Assembly: GCF_050871315.1 (NCBI RefSeq)
Contig: NZ_JBJLRE010000001.1
Source of the DNA: Kineococcus gynurae
GTDB lineage: Bacteria > Actinomycetota > Actinomycetes > Actinomycetales > Kineococcaceae
Direction: 5' to 3' (one strand)
Length of the DNA: 64,000 nt
The notes beneath the pieces were generated by a model. The model saw only the letters and a list, made by a program, of their open reading frames with translations. It was not told the origin of the DNA and searched no databases. Made by a program: the position numbers and the translations under genes. This document shows, piece by piece, positions 46,509 through 55,033 of this stretch. Numbering within the stretch: the first letter of the stretch is position 1; the number at the start of each line of letters is the position of its first letter.

Positions 46509-47528
46509 ATGCGCATCGCCCTCACCGGGGCCTCGGGGAACGTGGCGACGGCGCTGCGCCGTCGGTTGTCCGGGACCGACGTGGACGTGATCGGCATCAG
46601 TCGCCGGGCTCCGGGGTCCCTTCCCGCGCGAACCACCTGGCGGGAGGTCGACGTCGCGGGTCCGGGGGCGGTCCCCACCCTCACGGAAGTCTTCACCGGG
46701 GTCGACGCGGTGGTGCACACCGCCTGGCTGATCCAGCCGGCCCGCGACCCCGCCGAGATGGCGCGGGTGAACATCGGGGGCAGCCGGAACGTCGTCGAGG
46801 CGGCGGTGCGGGCGGGCGTCCCCCACCTGGTGCACCTCTCCTCGGTGGGGACCTACGGCACCCACCCCTCCGACGACTCCCGGGTGGACGAGCAGTGGCC
46901 GACCACGGGGATCTCCCCGTCGCAGTACAGCCGCGAGAAGGTGTCGGTGGAGCGGTTGCTGGACCGTACGGCCGAGACCTACCCGCAGCTGCTGGTCACC
47001 CGCGTCCGCCCCGGGCTCGTGTTCCAGCGGGCCAACTCCAGCGAGATCGCCCGGTACTTCCTGGGGCCCTTCGTCCCGGTGCGACTGCTCGGCCGGGTCC
47101 CGCTGCCGGTGCTGCCGCTGCCCCGTGACGTCCGTTTCCAGGTGGTCCACGCCGACGACCTGGCCGAGGCCCTGCACCGCATCCTCCTGCAGGCGCCCGG
47201 GGGAGCCTTCAACATCGCCGACGAACCGGTCCTGCACGGACGGGACCTGGGGCGGGTCCTCCGGGCGGCGCGCCCCTGGCCGGTCCCGCCCCGGACGGCG
47301 CGCGCGGTCGTCGACGCGACCTACCGGATGCGCCTGCACCCCACCGAACCCGGGTGGTTGGACCTGCTCCTCGGCGTCCCGGTCATGGACACCATGCGGG
47401 CCCGGGAGTACCTCGGGTGGCGTCCCCGCCGCGCCGCCCACGACGTCCTTGCCGAGCTCGTCACCGGCATGCGCGAGCACGCCGATGCCCCGACCCCGCC
47501 GCTGCGGGACCAGCCCAAGAAGCCCTGA
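46509..47528 (+). CDS. NAD-dependent epimerase/dehydratase (extended SDR)
   Basis: 339 aa. The NAD-binding motif is TGASGNVATALRRRL (a TGAxGxxA variant of TGxxGxxG) at residue 6, with the acidic/serine segment DAVVHTAW, active-site region HLSSVGTYG and catalytic pair in SPSQYSREKVSVE (YxxxK). No sugar-specific features are evident. It is divergent from the zinc dehydrogenase by 125 bases and ends just before the palindromic element at 47548. Function beyond an NAD-dependent sugar or lactone transformation is unknown. Confidence 0.85.
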   Translation: MRIALTGASGNVATALRRRLSGTDVDVIGISRRAPGSLPARTTWREVDVAGPGAVPTLTEVFTGVDAVVHTAWLIQPARDPAEMARVNIGGSRNVVEAAVRAGVPHLVHLSSVGTYGTHPSDDSRVDEQWPTTGISPSQYSREKVSVERLLDRTAETYPQLLVTRVRPGLVFQRANSSEIARYFLGPFVPVRLLGRVPLPVLPLPRDVRFQVVHADDLAEALHRILLQAPGGAFNIADEPVLHGRDLGRVLRAARPWPVPPRTARAVVDATYRMRLHPTEPGWLDLLLGVPVMDTMRAREYLGWRPRRAAHDVLAELVTGMREHADAPTPPLRDQPKKP

Positions 47529-47547
47529 CCCCGCCCATCACGACCAT

Positions 47548-47589
47548 CCCCTCCGTGATCAAGGAATTAGTTCCTTGATCACGGAGGGG
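47548..47589. repeat. Perfect palindrome with GTGATCAAGGAA arms (second copy)
   Basis: Arms CCCCTCCGTGATCAAGGAA (19 bp) are perfectly inverted around TTAG. The inner 13 bases match the arms of the longer element at 32172-32257. It sits between convergent genes and would make a very stable hairpin in either transcript. Confidence 0.85.
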
Positions 47590-47622
47590 TTCGGGTTCGT
47601 GGGGCAGTGCGGGGGGTGAAGG

Positions 47623-47979
47623 TCAGGCCGGGGTCTTGACCGCGAGGACGGGGACGGGGGACTCCAGGAGCAGGCGCTGGGAGACGCTGCCGAACACGGC
47701 CTTGCCGACCGGGGTGCGCCGGCGGATGCCGATGACCAGTCGCTGCACCTCGCGTCCGTCGATCTCGTCGAGGACGGCGACCACCGGGTCGCGGTCCCCG
47801 CGGCCGGAACGATCAACCACGGTGACGGGGACGTCGGTGGGCAGCTCGGAGCCGTCGAGCGGGTGCAGGCCGATGTTGACGACCACGAGGTCGGTGCGGA
47901 GCATCCGGGCCTCCTCGACGGCGGCGGTCAGGGCCGCCGTGCCGTCGGCGGAGTCCGGGACGGCGACCAGGACGCTCAT
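47623..47979 (-). CDS. Universal stress protein (UspA domain)
   Basis: 118 aa, a short single UspA domain: MSVLVAVPDSADGTAALTAAVEEA at the start, DLVVVNIG after the first helix, and the ATP-binding signature GIRRRTPVGKAVFGSVSQRLLLESPVPVLAVK. The G-2x-R/K...G-9x-G-S/T pattern is kept, so ATP binding is likely. Its ATG overlaps the stop of the sugar transporter gene by four bases, making it the last gene of the inositol-like operon and perhaps a regulator of that transporter. Confidence 0.9.
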   Translation of the reverse strand: MSVLVAVPDSADGTAALTAAVEEARMLRTDLVVVNIGLHPLDGSELPTDVPVTVVDRSGRGDRDPVVAVLDEIDGREVQRLVIGIRRRTPVGKAVFGSVSQRLLLESPVPVLAVKTPA

Positions 47980-49397
47980 CGCCGCCCCCCGACCCCGACG
48001 CCACCGTGCTCGCGCCGGAACTCCTCCTCGAACTCCTCCAGCGTCCGGCCCCGTGTCTCGGGCACGGTGCGGTGGATGAACACCAGGGCCGCGAGCCCCA
48101 GGGCGGCGAACACGAAGAAGGTCGGGGCGATGCCCAGGGCCTCGACGACCGGCGGGAACCCGAGCGCGACCACGGCGTTGGCGATCCAGAGGCAGAACAC
48201 GCAGACACCGACGGCGAAGCTGCGGATCTTCAGCGGGAAGATCTCCGAGAGCAGCAGCCAGACCAGGGGCCCGATGGTCCCCTGCATGGAGAAGACGAAG
48301 AGCACCACGAACACCAGGATCATCCACGGCTTGCCGCCCCAGGTGTCCGGCAGCAGCAGGGCGGACAGGCCGACCAGCAGGTGGAAGAACGTCGTCAGGC
48401 TGAACCCGGCCAGCAGCATGGTCCGGCGGTCGACCTTGTTCATGATGAGGATGCCGACCGTGATGCCCAGGACGCTGAACAGCCCGTTCAGGGTGTTCGC
48501 CACGATCGCGCCGTCGGCGGAGAACCCGGAGTCTGTCAGGAGCTGGGTCCCGTAGTACATGATCGAGTTGATCCCGGTGAACTGCTGGAACACGCCGAGC
48601 CCGATCCCGACCAGGACGAGTCGCCGGATCCACGGGACACCGAGGTCGGACCAGCCTCCGGTCTGCGACTGCGCCTCTTCCTCGGAGAGGTGGCGCACCT
48701 CCGCGATCTCCGCCTCGGCCCGTTCGGGGGTCCGCACCTGCTGCAGCACGGCCAGGGCGTCGGCCTCCCGGCCCTGCGCGATGAGCCAGCGCGGGCTCTC
48801 CGGCATCCGCAGCATCCCGAAGAACAGCGCGAAGGCGGGGAGCACCGCCACCAGGAGCATGAACCGCCAGACGCTGTCGTGCTCACCCCAGATCCGGAAG
48901 ATCACGGCGTTGATGACGAAGGCCGCGAACTGCCCCGAGACGATCATGACCTCGTTGCGGGTCACCAGCGAGCCGCGCTTCTCGAAGGGGGAGATCTCGG
49001 AGAGGTAGACCGGGACCGTGGCCGACGCGCCGCCGACCGCGAGGCCCAGGACGAAGCGGAAGAGGGCGAGCACCGGCCAGGAGGGGGCCAGCACGCAGCC
49101 CAGCGTCCCCACCATGAAGACCAGGGCCAGCAGCAGGATGTTGTGCCGCCGCCCCCACCGGTCGGAGAGCCGCCCCCCGACCAGGGCGCCGACCGCGGCC
49201 CCGAACACGAGGATGCTGACCACGAAACCCTCGACCACGGCGCTCATGCCGAGGTCGGACTTCATGGGTTCCAGCGCGCCGTTGACCACGCCGGTGTCGT
49301 AGCCGAACAGCAACCCGCCGAAGGTGGCGATGACGGCGACGAGGCCGAGACGACGGCTGTGCGGGCCGGGGCGGTCGGCGGGCAGGGTCGTGCTCAA
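47976..49397 (-). CDS. MFS sugar porter (IolT/GalP-like)
   Basis: 473 aa, twelve membrane helices. Sugar-porter motifs are all present: FGGLLFGYDTGVVNGAL, GRLSDRWGRR, YLSEISPFEKRGSL, PESPRWL, and in the C-terminal half QQFTGINSIMYYG, NKVDRR and VPETRGRTLEEFE. Best fits are proton-coupled myo-inositol or hexose carriers of the IolT type. It lies between an isomerase gene (four-base overlap) and the Usp gene (four-base overlap) in an operon with IolE- and IolG-like genes, which favours a cyclitol or related sugar acid. Confidence 0.92.
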   Translation of the reverse strand: MSTTLPADRPGPHSRRLGLVAVIATFGGLLFGYDTGVVNGALEPMKSDLGMSAVVEGFVVSILVFGAAVGALVGGRLSDRWGRRHNILLLALVFMVGTLGCVLAPSWPVLALFRFVLGLAVGGASATVPVYLSEISPFEKRGSLVTRNEVMIVSGQFAAFVINAVIFRIWGEHDSVWRFMLLVAVLPAFALFFGMLRMPESPRWLIAQGREADALAVLQQVRTPERAEAEIAEVRHLSEEEAQSQTGGWSDLGVPWIRRLVLVGIGLGVFQQFTGINSIMYYGTQLLTDSGFSADGAIVANTLNGLFSVLGITVGILIMNKVDRRTMLLAGFSLTTFFHLLVGLSALLLPDTWGGKPWMILVFVVLFVFSMQGTIGPLVWLLLSEIFPLKIRSFAVGVCVFCLWIANAVVALGFPPVVEALGIAPTFFVFAALGLAALVFIHRTVPETRGRTLEEFEEEFRREHGGVGVGGRR

Positions 49398-50314
49398 CGT
49401 CCGTCACCCCCCGCGGTGGCAGCGGGATCGGACGGGGTCCGCCCCGCCTCCTCGATCAGGCGACGGATCGCGTCGAGCTGGTAGCGCGAGGTCTCGTCGG
49501 CGGTCTCGTCCTCGGCGAAGACGTTGGAGCAGACGATGGCGTCCTCCCGGGCCAGGAACCCGGTCGCGGCCAGGGTGGTGAAGAGCTCGGTCCAGTCCAC
49601 GTCGCCGGCCCCGATCCGCAGGTGCTGGTGCACGCGGGCGGTGTTGCCCGGGGGGTTGGAGATGTAGCGCAACCCGTGCGACCGGTGGTGGTCGAAGGTG
49701 TCGGCCGTGTAGACCGCCCCCAGCCGGTCACCGAGCTCTGGGAGCAGGGTGGTGGCGCGGTCGCCGTAGTGGAAGGTGTGCGAGGCCACGTAGCAGAACC
49801 CGAACGCGGGGTCGTCCAACCCGCGGATGAGGCGCCAGGCGTCGAGGCCGTCCTCCACGAAGTCGTCCGGGTGGGGGTCGATGTTGATCCGGACCCCCGT
49901 CGACCGGATGGTCGGCAGCAGTTCCTCGACGCTGCGCAGGAATCCGGCTTCGGACTCCTCGGCCCGCTCCGGACGACCGGAGAACTCCGTGTTGATCACG
50001 GCCACGTCCAGGTCGGCCGCGATCTGCAGCACCCGTTTGAGGTTGCGCACGGCCGCCACCCGCAGGTTCTCCTCGGGCCAGGACCAGCGCTGCACGGGCA
50101 GCAGCGAGGAGATGCCCACCCCGGAGTCGGCCGACCGCTTGCGGAGGCGCCGCAGCAGGTCGGCGTCGGCCCGGGGGTGGGTGAAGAACGGGCTGAGGTC
50201 GGGGTGCGGGGTGAGCTGCAGCCAGTCGTACCCGGCCGCCGCGGCGACGTCGAAGAAGTCGAGCAGCTCGTGCGTGGAGTGGTAGGGGGTCGGGTCCAGG
50301 GCGATCTTCACCAT
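49394..50314 (-). CDS. Sugar phosphate isomerase/epimerase-like TIM-barrel protein
   Basis: 306 aa AP_endonuc_2 (xylose isomerase-like) family. Blocks: IALDPTPYHSTHELLDFFDVAAAAGYDWLQLTPHPD at the N-terminus, VAVINTEFSGRP, INIDPHPDDF, FGFCYVASHTFHYG and VYTADTFDHHRS, which supply the His, Asp and Glu metal ligands at the barrel mouth. Sequence relatives are hydroxypyruvate-isomerase and inosose isomerase types; the precise step is unclear. Cotranscribed with the IolE-like, Gfo/Idh/MocA and transporter genes. Confidence 0.85.
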   Translation of the reverse strand: MVKIALDPTPYHSTHELLDFFDVAAAAGYDWLQLTPHPDLSPFFTHPRADADLLRRLRKRSADSGVGISSLLPVQRWSWPEENLRVAAVRNLKRVLQIAADLDVAVINTEFSGRPERAEESEAGFLRSVEELLPTIRSTGVRINIDPHPDDFVEDGLDAWRLIRGLDDPAFGFCYVASHTFHYGDRATTLLPELGDRLGAVYTADTFDHHRSHGLRYISNPPGNTARVHQHLRIGAGDVDWTELFTTLAATGFLAREDAIVCSNVFAEDETADETSRYQLDAIRRLIEEAGRTPSDPAATAGGDGR

Positions 50315-50324
50315 CAGGAGATCC

Positions 50325-51344
50325 TCACGCGTAGAAGGAGGGAACGGGCGGCAGGTCGAGGGCCACGGGGCCGGGCCGGTCGAGGGCGACGACGCCGGCG
50401 GCGCAGGCCACCGCGACCTTGTACCCGTCCCAGGCGGAGGGACCGGTCACGGTCCCGGCCCGGGCCGCCTCGACGAAGGCGCGCAGCTGCGTGTCGTAGG
50501 CGGCGCTGAACCGGGTGGCGAAACTCTGGTGCTCGGCCAGGGAGAAGGTGCCCCGCTGCCACAGCTGCAGGCCCTCGGGCTGCCCGATGCGGGCGATCCC
50601 CTGCTGGAACACGGCCTCGGTGGCCACCTGGTAGCCGAAACCGACGCTGACGTTCATCTCCACGTCGACCAGGATGTCGTCGGCGAGCCGCATCAGCACG
50701 AGGACGGGTTCGCTCAGGTGCCCGGGGCTGAGCTCGTTGCGGCGCGCGTGCACGACCTCGACGGAGACGATGTCGCGTCCCGCGACCCAGGGAAGCACGT
50801 CGAACTCGTGCACGACCGAGTCGGTGATGAGCATCGACTGCGTGTAGGTCTCGGGGACGGCGGGGTTGCGGTGGACCCCGCGCAGCATCAGCAGCTCGCC
50901 GGCGCCGCCCGCGGCCACGAGCTCGCGCAGCCGTGCGTACTGGTCGTCGAAACGGCGCATGAACCCGACCTGGATCAGACGACGCCCGGTCGCCTGCTCG
51001 GCCTGCAGGATGCGCCAGGAGGACTCAGGGTCCGGGGTGAGCGGCTTCTCGCAGAGGACCGGCAGGCCGGCCTCGAGCACGGGGAGCAGGGTCTGCTCGT
51101 GGAAGGGGCCGGGGGTGGCGATCACGACGGCGTCGAGCGCACCGGCCGCCAGGGCGTCCTCGATCCGGGCGAAGGTCGCCACCCCGCCGGCCGCCGCCGC
51201 GGCGGCCCCGGCCCGGTCGGCGTCGGGTTCGACGACGGCACCGACGCACGCGCCGGGGATCGAGCCGGCGAGACGGCGGACGTGCTCGCCGCCCATGAGG
51301 CCGGCGCCGACGACGCCGACGCGGAGGTCGGAGGGGTTGCTCAC
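50325..51344 (-). CDS. Gfo/Idh/MocA oxidoreductase, inositol 2-dehydrogenase-like
   Basis: 339 aa. NAD-binding VGVVGAGLMGGEHVRRLAG, then the family EKP motif (LPVLCEKPLTPDPESS), VGFMRRFDDQY and the catalytic region ITDSVVHEFDVLPW, equivalent to the Asp/His pair of Bacillus IolG. Oxidation of a cyclitol, inosose or sugar at C2 or C3 with NAD is expected. It lies ten bases upstream of the isomerase gene in the same operon. Confidence 0.9.
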   Translation of the reverse strand: MSNPSDLRVGVVGAGLMGGEHVRRLAGSIPGACVGAVVEPDADRAGAAAAAAGGVATFARIEDALAAGALDAVVIATPGPFHEQTLLPVLEAGLPVLCEKPLTPDPESSWRILQAEQATGRRLIQVGFMRRFDDQYARLRELVAAGGAGELLMLRGVHRNPAVPETYTQSMLITDSVVHEFDVLPWVAGRDIVSVEVVHARRNELSPGHLSEPVLVLMRLADDILVDVEMNVSVGFGYQVATEAVFQQGIARIGQPEGLQLWQRGTFSLAEHQSFATRFSAAYDTQLRAFVEAARAGTVTGPSAWDGYKVAVACAAGVVALDRPGPVALDLPPVPSFYA

Positions 51345-51396
51345 AGGGGGTTCAGCTCCATCGATGATCGGTTCGGACGGCAGGGGGCGAGAAGGA

Positions 51397-52320
51397 TCAG
51401 GACGGCCAACGGCGGACCGGGCCGACCCCGCAGGCCGTGAAGTACCCGGCCGTGCGCGCCGCGATGGGCAGCGGGACGTCGGGGGCCACCGGGTAGAGGT
51501 CCTGCTCGATGACCGTGAAGATGTCCCGGTCCAGACCGGCGAGGGCGTCGAGCAGGGCCGGCATCGGGGGTTCGCCGTAGGCGGGCTCGCACATCACGCC
51601 CAGCTTGACGGCCTCCGACAGGGGGAGGTTCTCGGCCAGGGCGCGGGCCCGGACCGCCGGATCGACGGACTTGAGGTGGACGTAGGTGACCCGCTCGCCG
51701 AACCGCTCGATGATCTGGAGGTTGTCGCCCTCGCAGTAGGCGATGTGCCCGGTGTCCAGGCAGAGGTTGACGAACTCCGGGTCGGTGTCGGTGAGGAACC
51801 GTTCGATGCGGTCCTGGGTGTCCACGTGGGTGTCCACGTGCGGGTGGAACACCAGCTCGACCCCGAACTGCTCGTGGACGTACCGGCCGAGCTCGTCGGT
51901 CCCGGTGACCAGGTTGTTCCACTGCTCGGCGTCGAGGTCGGCCCCCTCGGTCGCCGCACCGGAGTGCATGTCGGTGTACTGCTCGGGGAGGTGCACGAGG
52001 TACTTCGCGCCGACGGCGGCCAGCAGCCGGGCCTCCCGTCCGAAGGTCTCCTTGGCCTCGGCGAGGGCCTCGGCCCCGCGGTGCAGGCCCGCGAAGACGG
52101 TGCCGCCGGAGACGGTCAGCTCGCGGGCGGCCAGTTCGTCCTGGAGCCGCGCGGGGTCCTGCGGCAGGAAACCCTGGGGGCCGAGCTCGGTCCAGCGGTA
52201 CCCCACGCGGGCGACCTCGTCGAGGTAGACGTCCCAGGTCACCTGGTGCGGGTCGGAGGCGAACCACACACCCCAGGAATCGGGTGCGGTCCCCAGGACC
52301 AGGCGGGACTTGTCAGCCAT
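51397..52320 (-). CDS. IolE-like sugar phosphate isomerase/epimerase (2-keto-myo-inositol dehydratase-like)
   Basis: 307 aa. The N-terminus LVLGTAPDSWGVWFASDPHQVTWDVYLDEVARVGYRWTELGPQGFLP is very close to the start of IolE-type dehydratases (APDSWGVW...), with HPHVDTHVDTQDRIERFL, LCLDTGHIAYCEGDN and VTYVHLKSVD as metal-binding strands. It is the first gene of the operon, behind a TTGACA promoter at 52367-52395. Dehydration of an inosose-type intermediate is the likely role, but no IolC, IolD or IolB homologues are seen here, so the pathway is partial or different. Confidence 0.87.
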   Translation of the reverse strand: MADKSRLVLGTAPDSWGVWFASDPHQVTWDVYLDEVARVGYRWTELGPQGFLPQDPARLQDELAARELTVSGGTVFAGLHRGAEALAEAKETFGREARLLAAVGAKYLVHLPEQYTDMHSGAATEGADLDAEQWNNLVTGTDELGRYVHEQFGVELVFHPHVDTHVDTQDRIERFLTDTDPEFVNLCLDTGHIAYCEGDNLQIIERFGERVTYVHLKSVDPAVRARALAENLPLSEAVKLGVMCEPAYGEPPMPALLDALAGLDRDIFTVIEQDLYPVAPDVPLPIAARTAGYFTACGVGPVRRWPS

Positions 52321-52366
52321 CGGGATGTCCTCCAGTGCGTCGTCGCGAGCCGGGACCGGCCCGTCG

Positions 52367-52395
52367 AGTACATGGCACGTGCCAATATTTGTCAA
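52367..52395 (-). promoter_or_regulatory. Promoter of the inositol-like operon with operator in the spacer
   Basis: On the minus strand TTGACA (52395-52390), a 17-base spacer and TGTACT (52372-52367). The perfect palindrome TGGCACGTGCCA (52373-52384), with the central CG of LacI operators, fills the spacer next to the -10. The divergent LacI gene is the obvious source of the repressor. Confidence 0.75.
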
Positions 52396-52401
52396 GGAGT
52401 A

Positions 52402-52411
52402 TGTCCGGACA
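52402..52411. promoter_or_regulatory. Second LacI-type palindrome TGTCCGGACA
   Basis: A perfect 10-base palindrome with central CG lies just upstream of the -35 of the inositol-like operon and toward the LacI gene. It also sits inside a wider inverted repeat ATTTGTC...GACAAAT (52387-52414). It may be an auxiliary or autoregulatory operator. Confidence 0.45.
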
Positions 52412-52464
52412 AATGTCGACCGGGCGACCGGGTAGTGTCCGGGTGGGTGAGCGGTGACGACCCG

Positions 52465-53526
52465 ATGACGGTGGGGACCGGCGAGGGGCGGACCCCGACC
52501 ATGGCCGACATCGCCCGCGTCCTCGGCATCTCCCGCCAGTCGGTCTCGCTGGCCCTGGGCGACGCGCCCGGACCGTCCCCCGAGACCCGCCGACGGGTGC
52601 GGGAGGCCGCCGCGGCCCTCGGCTACCACCCGCACCTGGGGGCGCAGGCGTTGCGGCGGGCCCGGAGCACCACCCTCGGGGTCGTCTTCTCCCCGGCGCA
52701 CGCGGCCGAGACCGAGATCCTCGACGGGGTCTACCCGGCGGCCGCCGCCCACGGCTGCGGGGTGGTCCTCTCCCCGCAGACCGTGCGCCGGTCCACCGCC
52801 GAGGCGGTCGGGGAGCTGCTGGGGCACCGTTGTTCGGCGCTGGTGGTCATCGGCTCCGACCTGCGCGGACGCGGTCTGGACGACCTCGTCGCCCGGGCCG
52901 GCGTCCCCGTGGCCCAGGTGGGGTACGGCCGCCGCAACGCGGCCTACGACGTCGTCCGCTCGGCCGGTGAGACCGGTTTGTCCGACGTGGTCGAGCACCT
53001 GCACGGCCTCGGGCACCGGGAGATCACGTACGTCCACACCGCGTCCAAACCCGCGACGCTGGTGCGCCGCGCCGGGTACCTGGCGGCGATGGCACGCCTG
53101 GGCCTCGTCCCCGACGTCGTCGGCGGGCGTGGTCCCGAGGTCGAGGAGGTGGGGGCCGCGGCCGCCCGGCACCTGCTCGACCGGCCCGGGCTGCCGACGG
53201 CGGTGGTCGCGGCCAACGACCAGGCGGCCATCGGGGTGCTGCAGACGTTCGCCCGGCGGGGCGTCCGGATCCCCGAGGACGTGTCGTTGACCGGGTTCGA
53301 CGACGCCGCCCCGGCGCGGTTCAGCTCCGCCGACCTGACCACGGTGGCCCAGGACCCGGGGGGTCTGGGGGCCGCGGCGGTCGAGGTGGTGCTGGCCCGT
53401 CGCGACGACCCGGCCCGACGCCCGGTCGAGGTGGTCCGGCCCACCCGGCTGGTGGTGCGCGGCTCGACGGCTGCGCCCGGGCGGACGACGGGGCCGACGA
53501 CGGGGCCGACGACCCGGCGAGAATGA
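52465..53526 (+). CDS. LacI-family regulator of the inositol-like operon
   Basis: 353 aa from ATG 52465; GTG 52447 in the same frame is an alternative and could be leaderless, as no clear ribosome site precedes either. HTH: PTMADIARVLGISRQSVSLALGDAPGPSPETRRRVREAA; the core ends with AVVAANDQAAIGVLQTFARRGVRIPEDVSLTGFDDAAPARFSSADLTTVAQD. The C-terminus has a low-complexity TTGPTTGPTTR tail made by a 12-base tandem repeat. Divergent transcription from the IolE-like operon and the two CG-centred palindromes between them support its role as repressor. Confidence 0.88.
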   Translation: MTVGTGEGRTPTMADIARVLGISRQSVSLALGDAPGPSPETRRRVREAAAALGYHPHLGAQALRRARSTTLGVVFSPAHAAETEILDGVYPAAAAHGCGVVLSPQTVRRSTAEAVGELLGHRCSALVVIGSDLRGRGLDDLVARAGVPVAQVGYGRRNAAYDVVRSAGETGLSDVVEHLHGLGHREITYVHTASKPATLVRRAGYLAAMARLGLVPDVVGGRGPEVEEVGAAAARHLLDRPGLPTAVVAANDQAAIGVLQTFARRGVRIPEDVSLTGFDDAAPARFSSADLTTVAQDPGGLGAAAVEVVLARRDDPARRPVEVVRPTRLVVRGSTAAPGRTTGPTTGPTTRRE

Positions 53527-53530
53527 CCCG

Positions 53531-55012
53531 GTGCTCAGCGAACTGCTCGTCGTCGCCGACTTCCTCATCAAGGTGGTCGCCCTCGGGACGGTCCCCGAGG
53601 ACCGTCGCCCCGGTTCCTCCTCGGCCTGGCTGCTGCTGATCTTCTTCATCCCGCTCGTGGGCCTGCCGTTGTTCCTGCTGCTGGGGTCACCCTCGGTCCG
53701 CGGGCGTCGGCACCGGGTGCAGCAGCAGGTGAACGCCGTCATCGCCGAGCGGCTCGTGGACGTCCCGCTGCTGCCCGAGGGGCAGGTCGCCGACACCCAC
53801 CTGCGCTCGGTCCTCGGCCTGAACCGGCGGCTGACCTCGTTCCCCTGCGCCGCGGGGGAGAACCGGGGTCTCGTGGCGCAGGACGAGCTGGTGGCGGAAC
53901 TCGTGGCCCAGGTGCGGGCGGCGGACTCCTGGGTCCACGTCGAGTTCTACATCGCGGCCCTGGACGCGACCACCGAACCGTTCTTCGCCGCCCTGGGCGA
54001 CGCCGTCCGGCGCGGGGTCCGGGTCCGGTTCCTCTTCGACCACCTCGGCGCCCGGGGCTACCCGGGCTACCACCGGATGCTGCGCCGGCTCGACGCCGAC
54101 GGCGTGCAGTGGCGGCGGATGATGCCGATCGACCCGTTGCGCCGCCGCTGGCGCCGTCCTGACCTGCGCAACCACCGCAAGCTCGTCGTGGTCGACGGCC
54201 GGGTGGCGGTGCTCGGGTCGCAGAACCTCATCGACCCGGGCTACCTGCGGGCGCGCAACACCCGTCGGGGGCGGCGGTGGGTCGATCTGAACGTCGTCCT
54301 CACCGGCCCCGTCGTGCAGGCGGTCGACGCCGTGTTCGCGACGGACTGGTTCATCGAGACGGGGGAGTCGGTGGTCGGGATCGACGTCGCCCTGCCCGCG
54401 CTGGAGGCCCCGGGACGCCCGGGCGCCGGCCTGCGCGACGACCGCGACGGGACGCCGTCCGGCGGGCTCTACCAGGTCGTGCCGTCCGGGCCGGGTTTCC
54501 CCACCGAGCCCAACCTCCGGCTGTTCACGGCGCTCATCCACGACGCGACGAGCACCGTCTCGATCGTGAGCCCCTACTTCGTGCCGGACGAGGCGCTGGA
54601 GCACGCGATCACCAGCGCGGTGTACCGGGGCGTGGCGGTGGAACTGTTCGTGTCCGAACGCGCTGACCAGTTCATGGTCCACCACGCCCAGCGGTCCTAC
54701 TACGGGGCGCTGCTGCGCGCCGGGGTCCGGATCCACCGACTGCCCGCGCCCGCGGTGCTGCACAGCAAGTTCCTCGTGGTGGACTCGCGCATCGCGGTGT
54801 TCGGCTCCAGCAACATGGACATGCGCTCGTTCCAGCTGAACTACGAGGTGTCCCTGCTGGGGCTGGAACCGTCGTTCGTCACCGCGCTGGAGGAGCGGGC
54901 GGCGGGGTACCGCTCGGCCTCGCTCGAACTCACGGTCGGGGAATGGGCCCGTCGATCCCTGCTCGAGCGCTACCTGGACAACGCGATGCGGCTCACCGCG
55001 GCGGTCCCGTGA
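53531..55012 (+). CDS. cls: Cardiolipin synthase (phospholipase D family)
   Basis: 493 aa from GTG 53531. Two N-terminal membrane segments (PLDc_N: LLIFFIPLVGLPLFLLLG) anchor it to the membrane. Both HKD motifs are complete: NHRKLVVVDGRVAVLGSQN (about residue 215) and LHSKFLVVDSRIAVFGSSNMD (about residue 411). It joins two phosphatidylglycerols, or another phospholipid pair, to cardiolipin. The first half also has the VHVEFYIAALD strand typical of ClsA enzymes. It starts five bases after the LacI gene, but probably has its own function in envelope lipid synthesis. Confidence 0.93.
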   Translation: MLSELLVVADFLIKVVALGTVPEDRRPGSSSAWLLLIFFIPLVGLPLFLLLGSPSVRGRRHRVQQQVNAVIAERLVDVPLLPEGQVADTHLRSVLGLNRRLTSFPCAAGENRGLVAQDELVAELVAQVRAADSWVHVEFYIAALDATTEPFFAALGDAVRRGVRVRFLFDHLGARGYPGYHRMLRRLDADGVQWRRMMPIDPLRRRWRRPDLRNHRKLVVVDGRVAVLGSQNLIDPGYLRARNTRRGRRWVDLNVVLTGPVVQAVDAVFATDWFIETGESVVGIDVALPALEAPGRPGAGLRDDRDGTPSGGLYQVVPSGPGFPTEPNLRLFTALIHDATSTVSIVSPYFVPDEALEHAITSAVYRGVAVELFVSERADQFMVHHAQRSYYGALLRAGVRIHRLPAPAVLHSKFLVVDSRIAVFGSSNMDMRSFQLNYEVSLLGLEPSFVTALEERAAGYRSASLELTVGEWARRSLLERYLDNAMRLTAAVP

Positions 55013-55033
55013 AATCTGACCGCGACGGGGAGG

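Noticed and set aside
50866..52446. Upstream extension of the second LacI gene
   Set aside because: It runs antisense through the IolE-like and Gfo/Idh/MocA genes; the HTH begins only after 52465.
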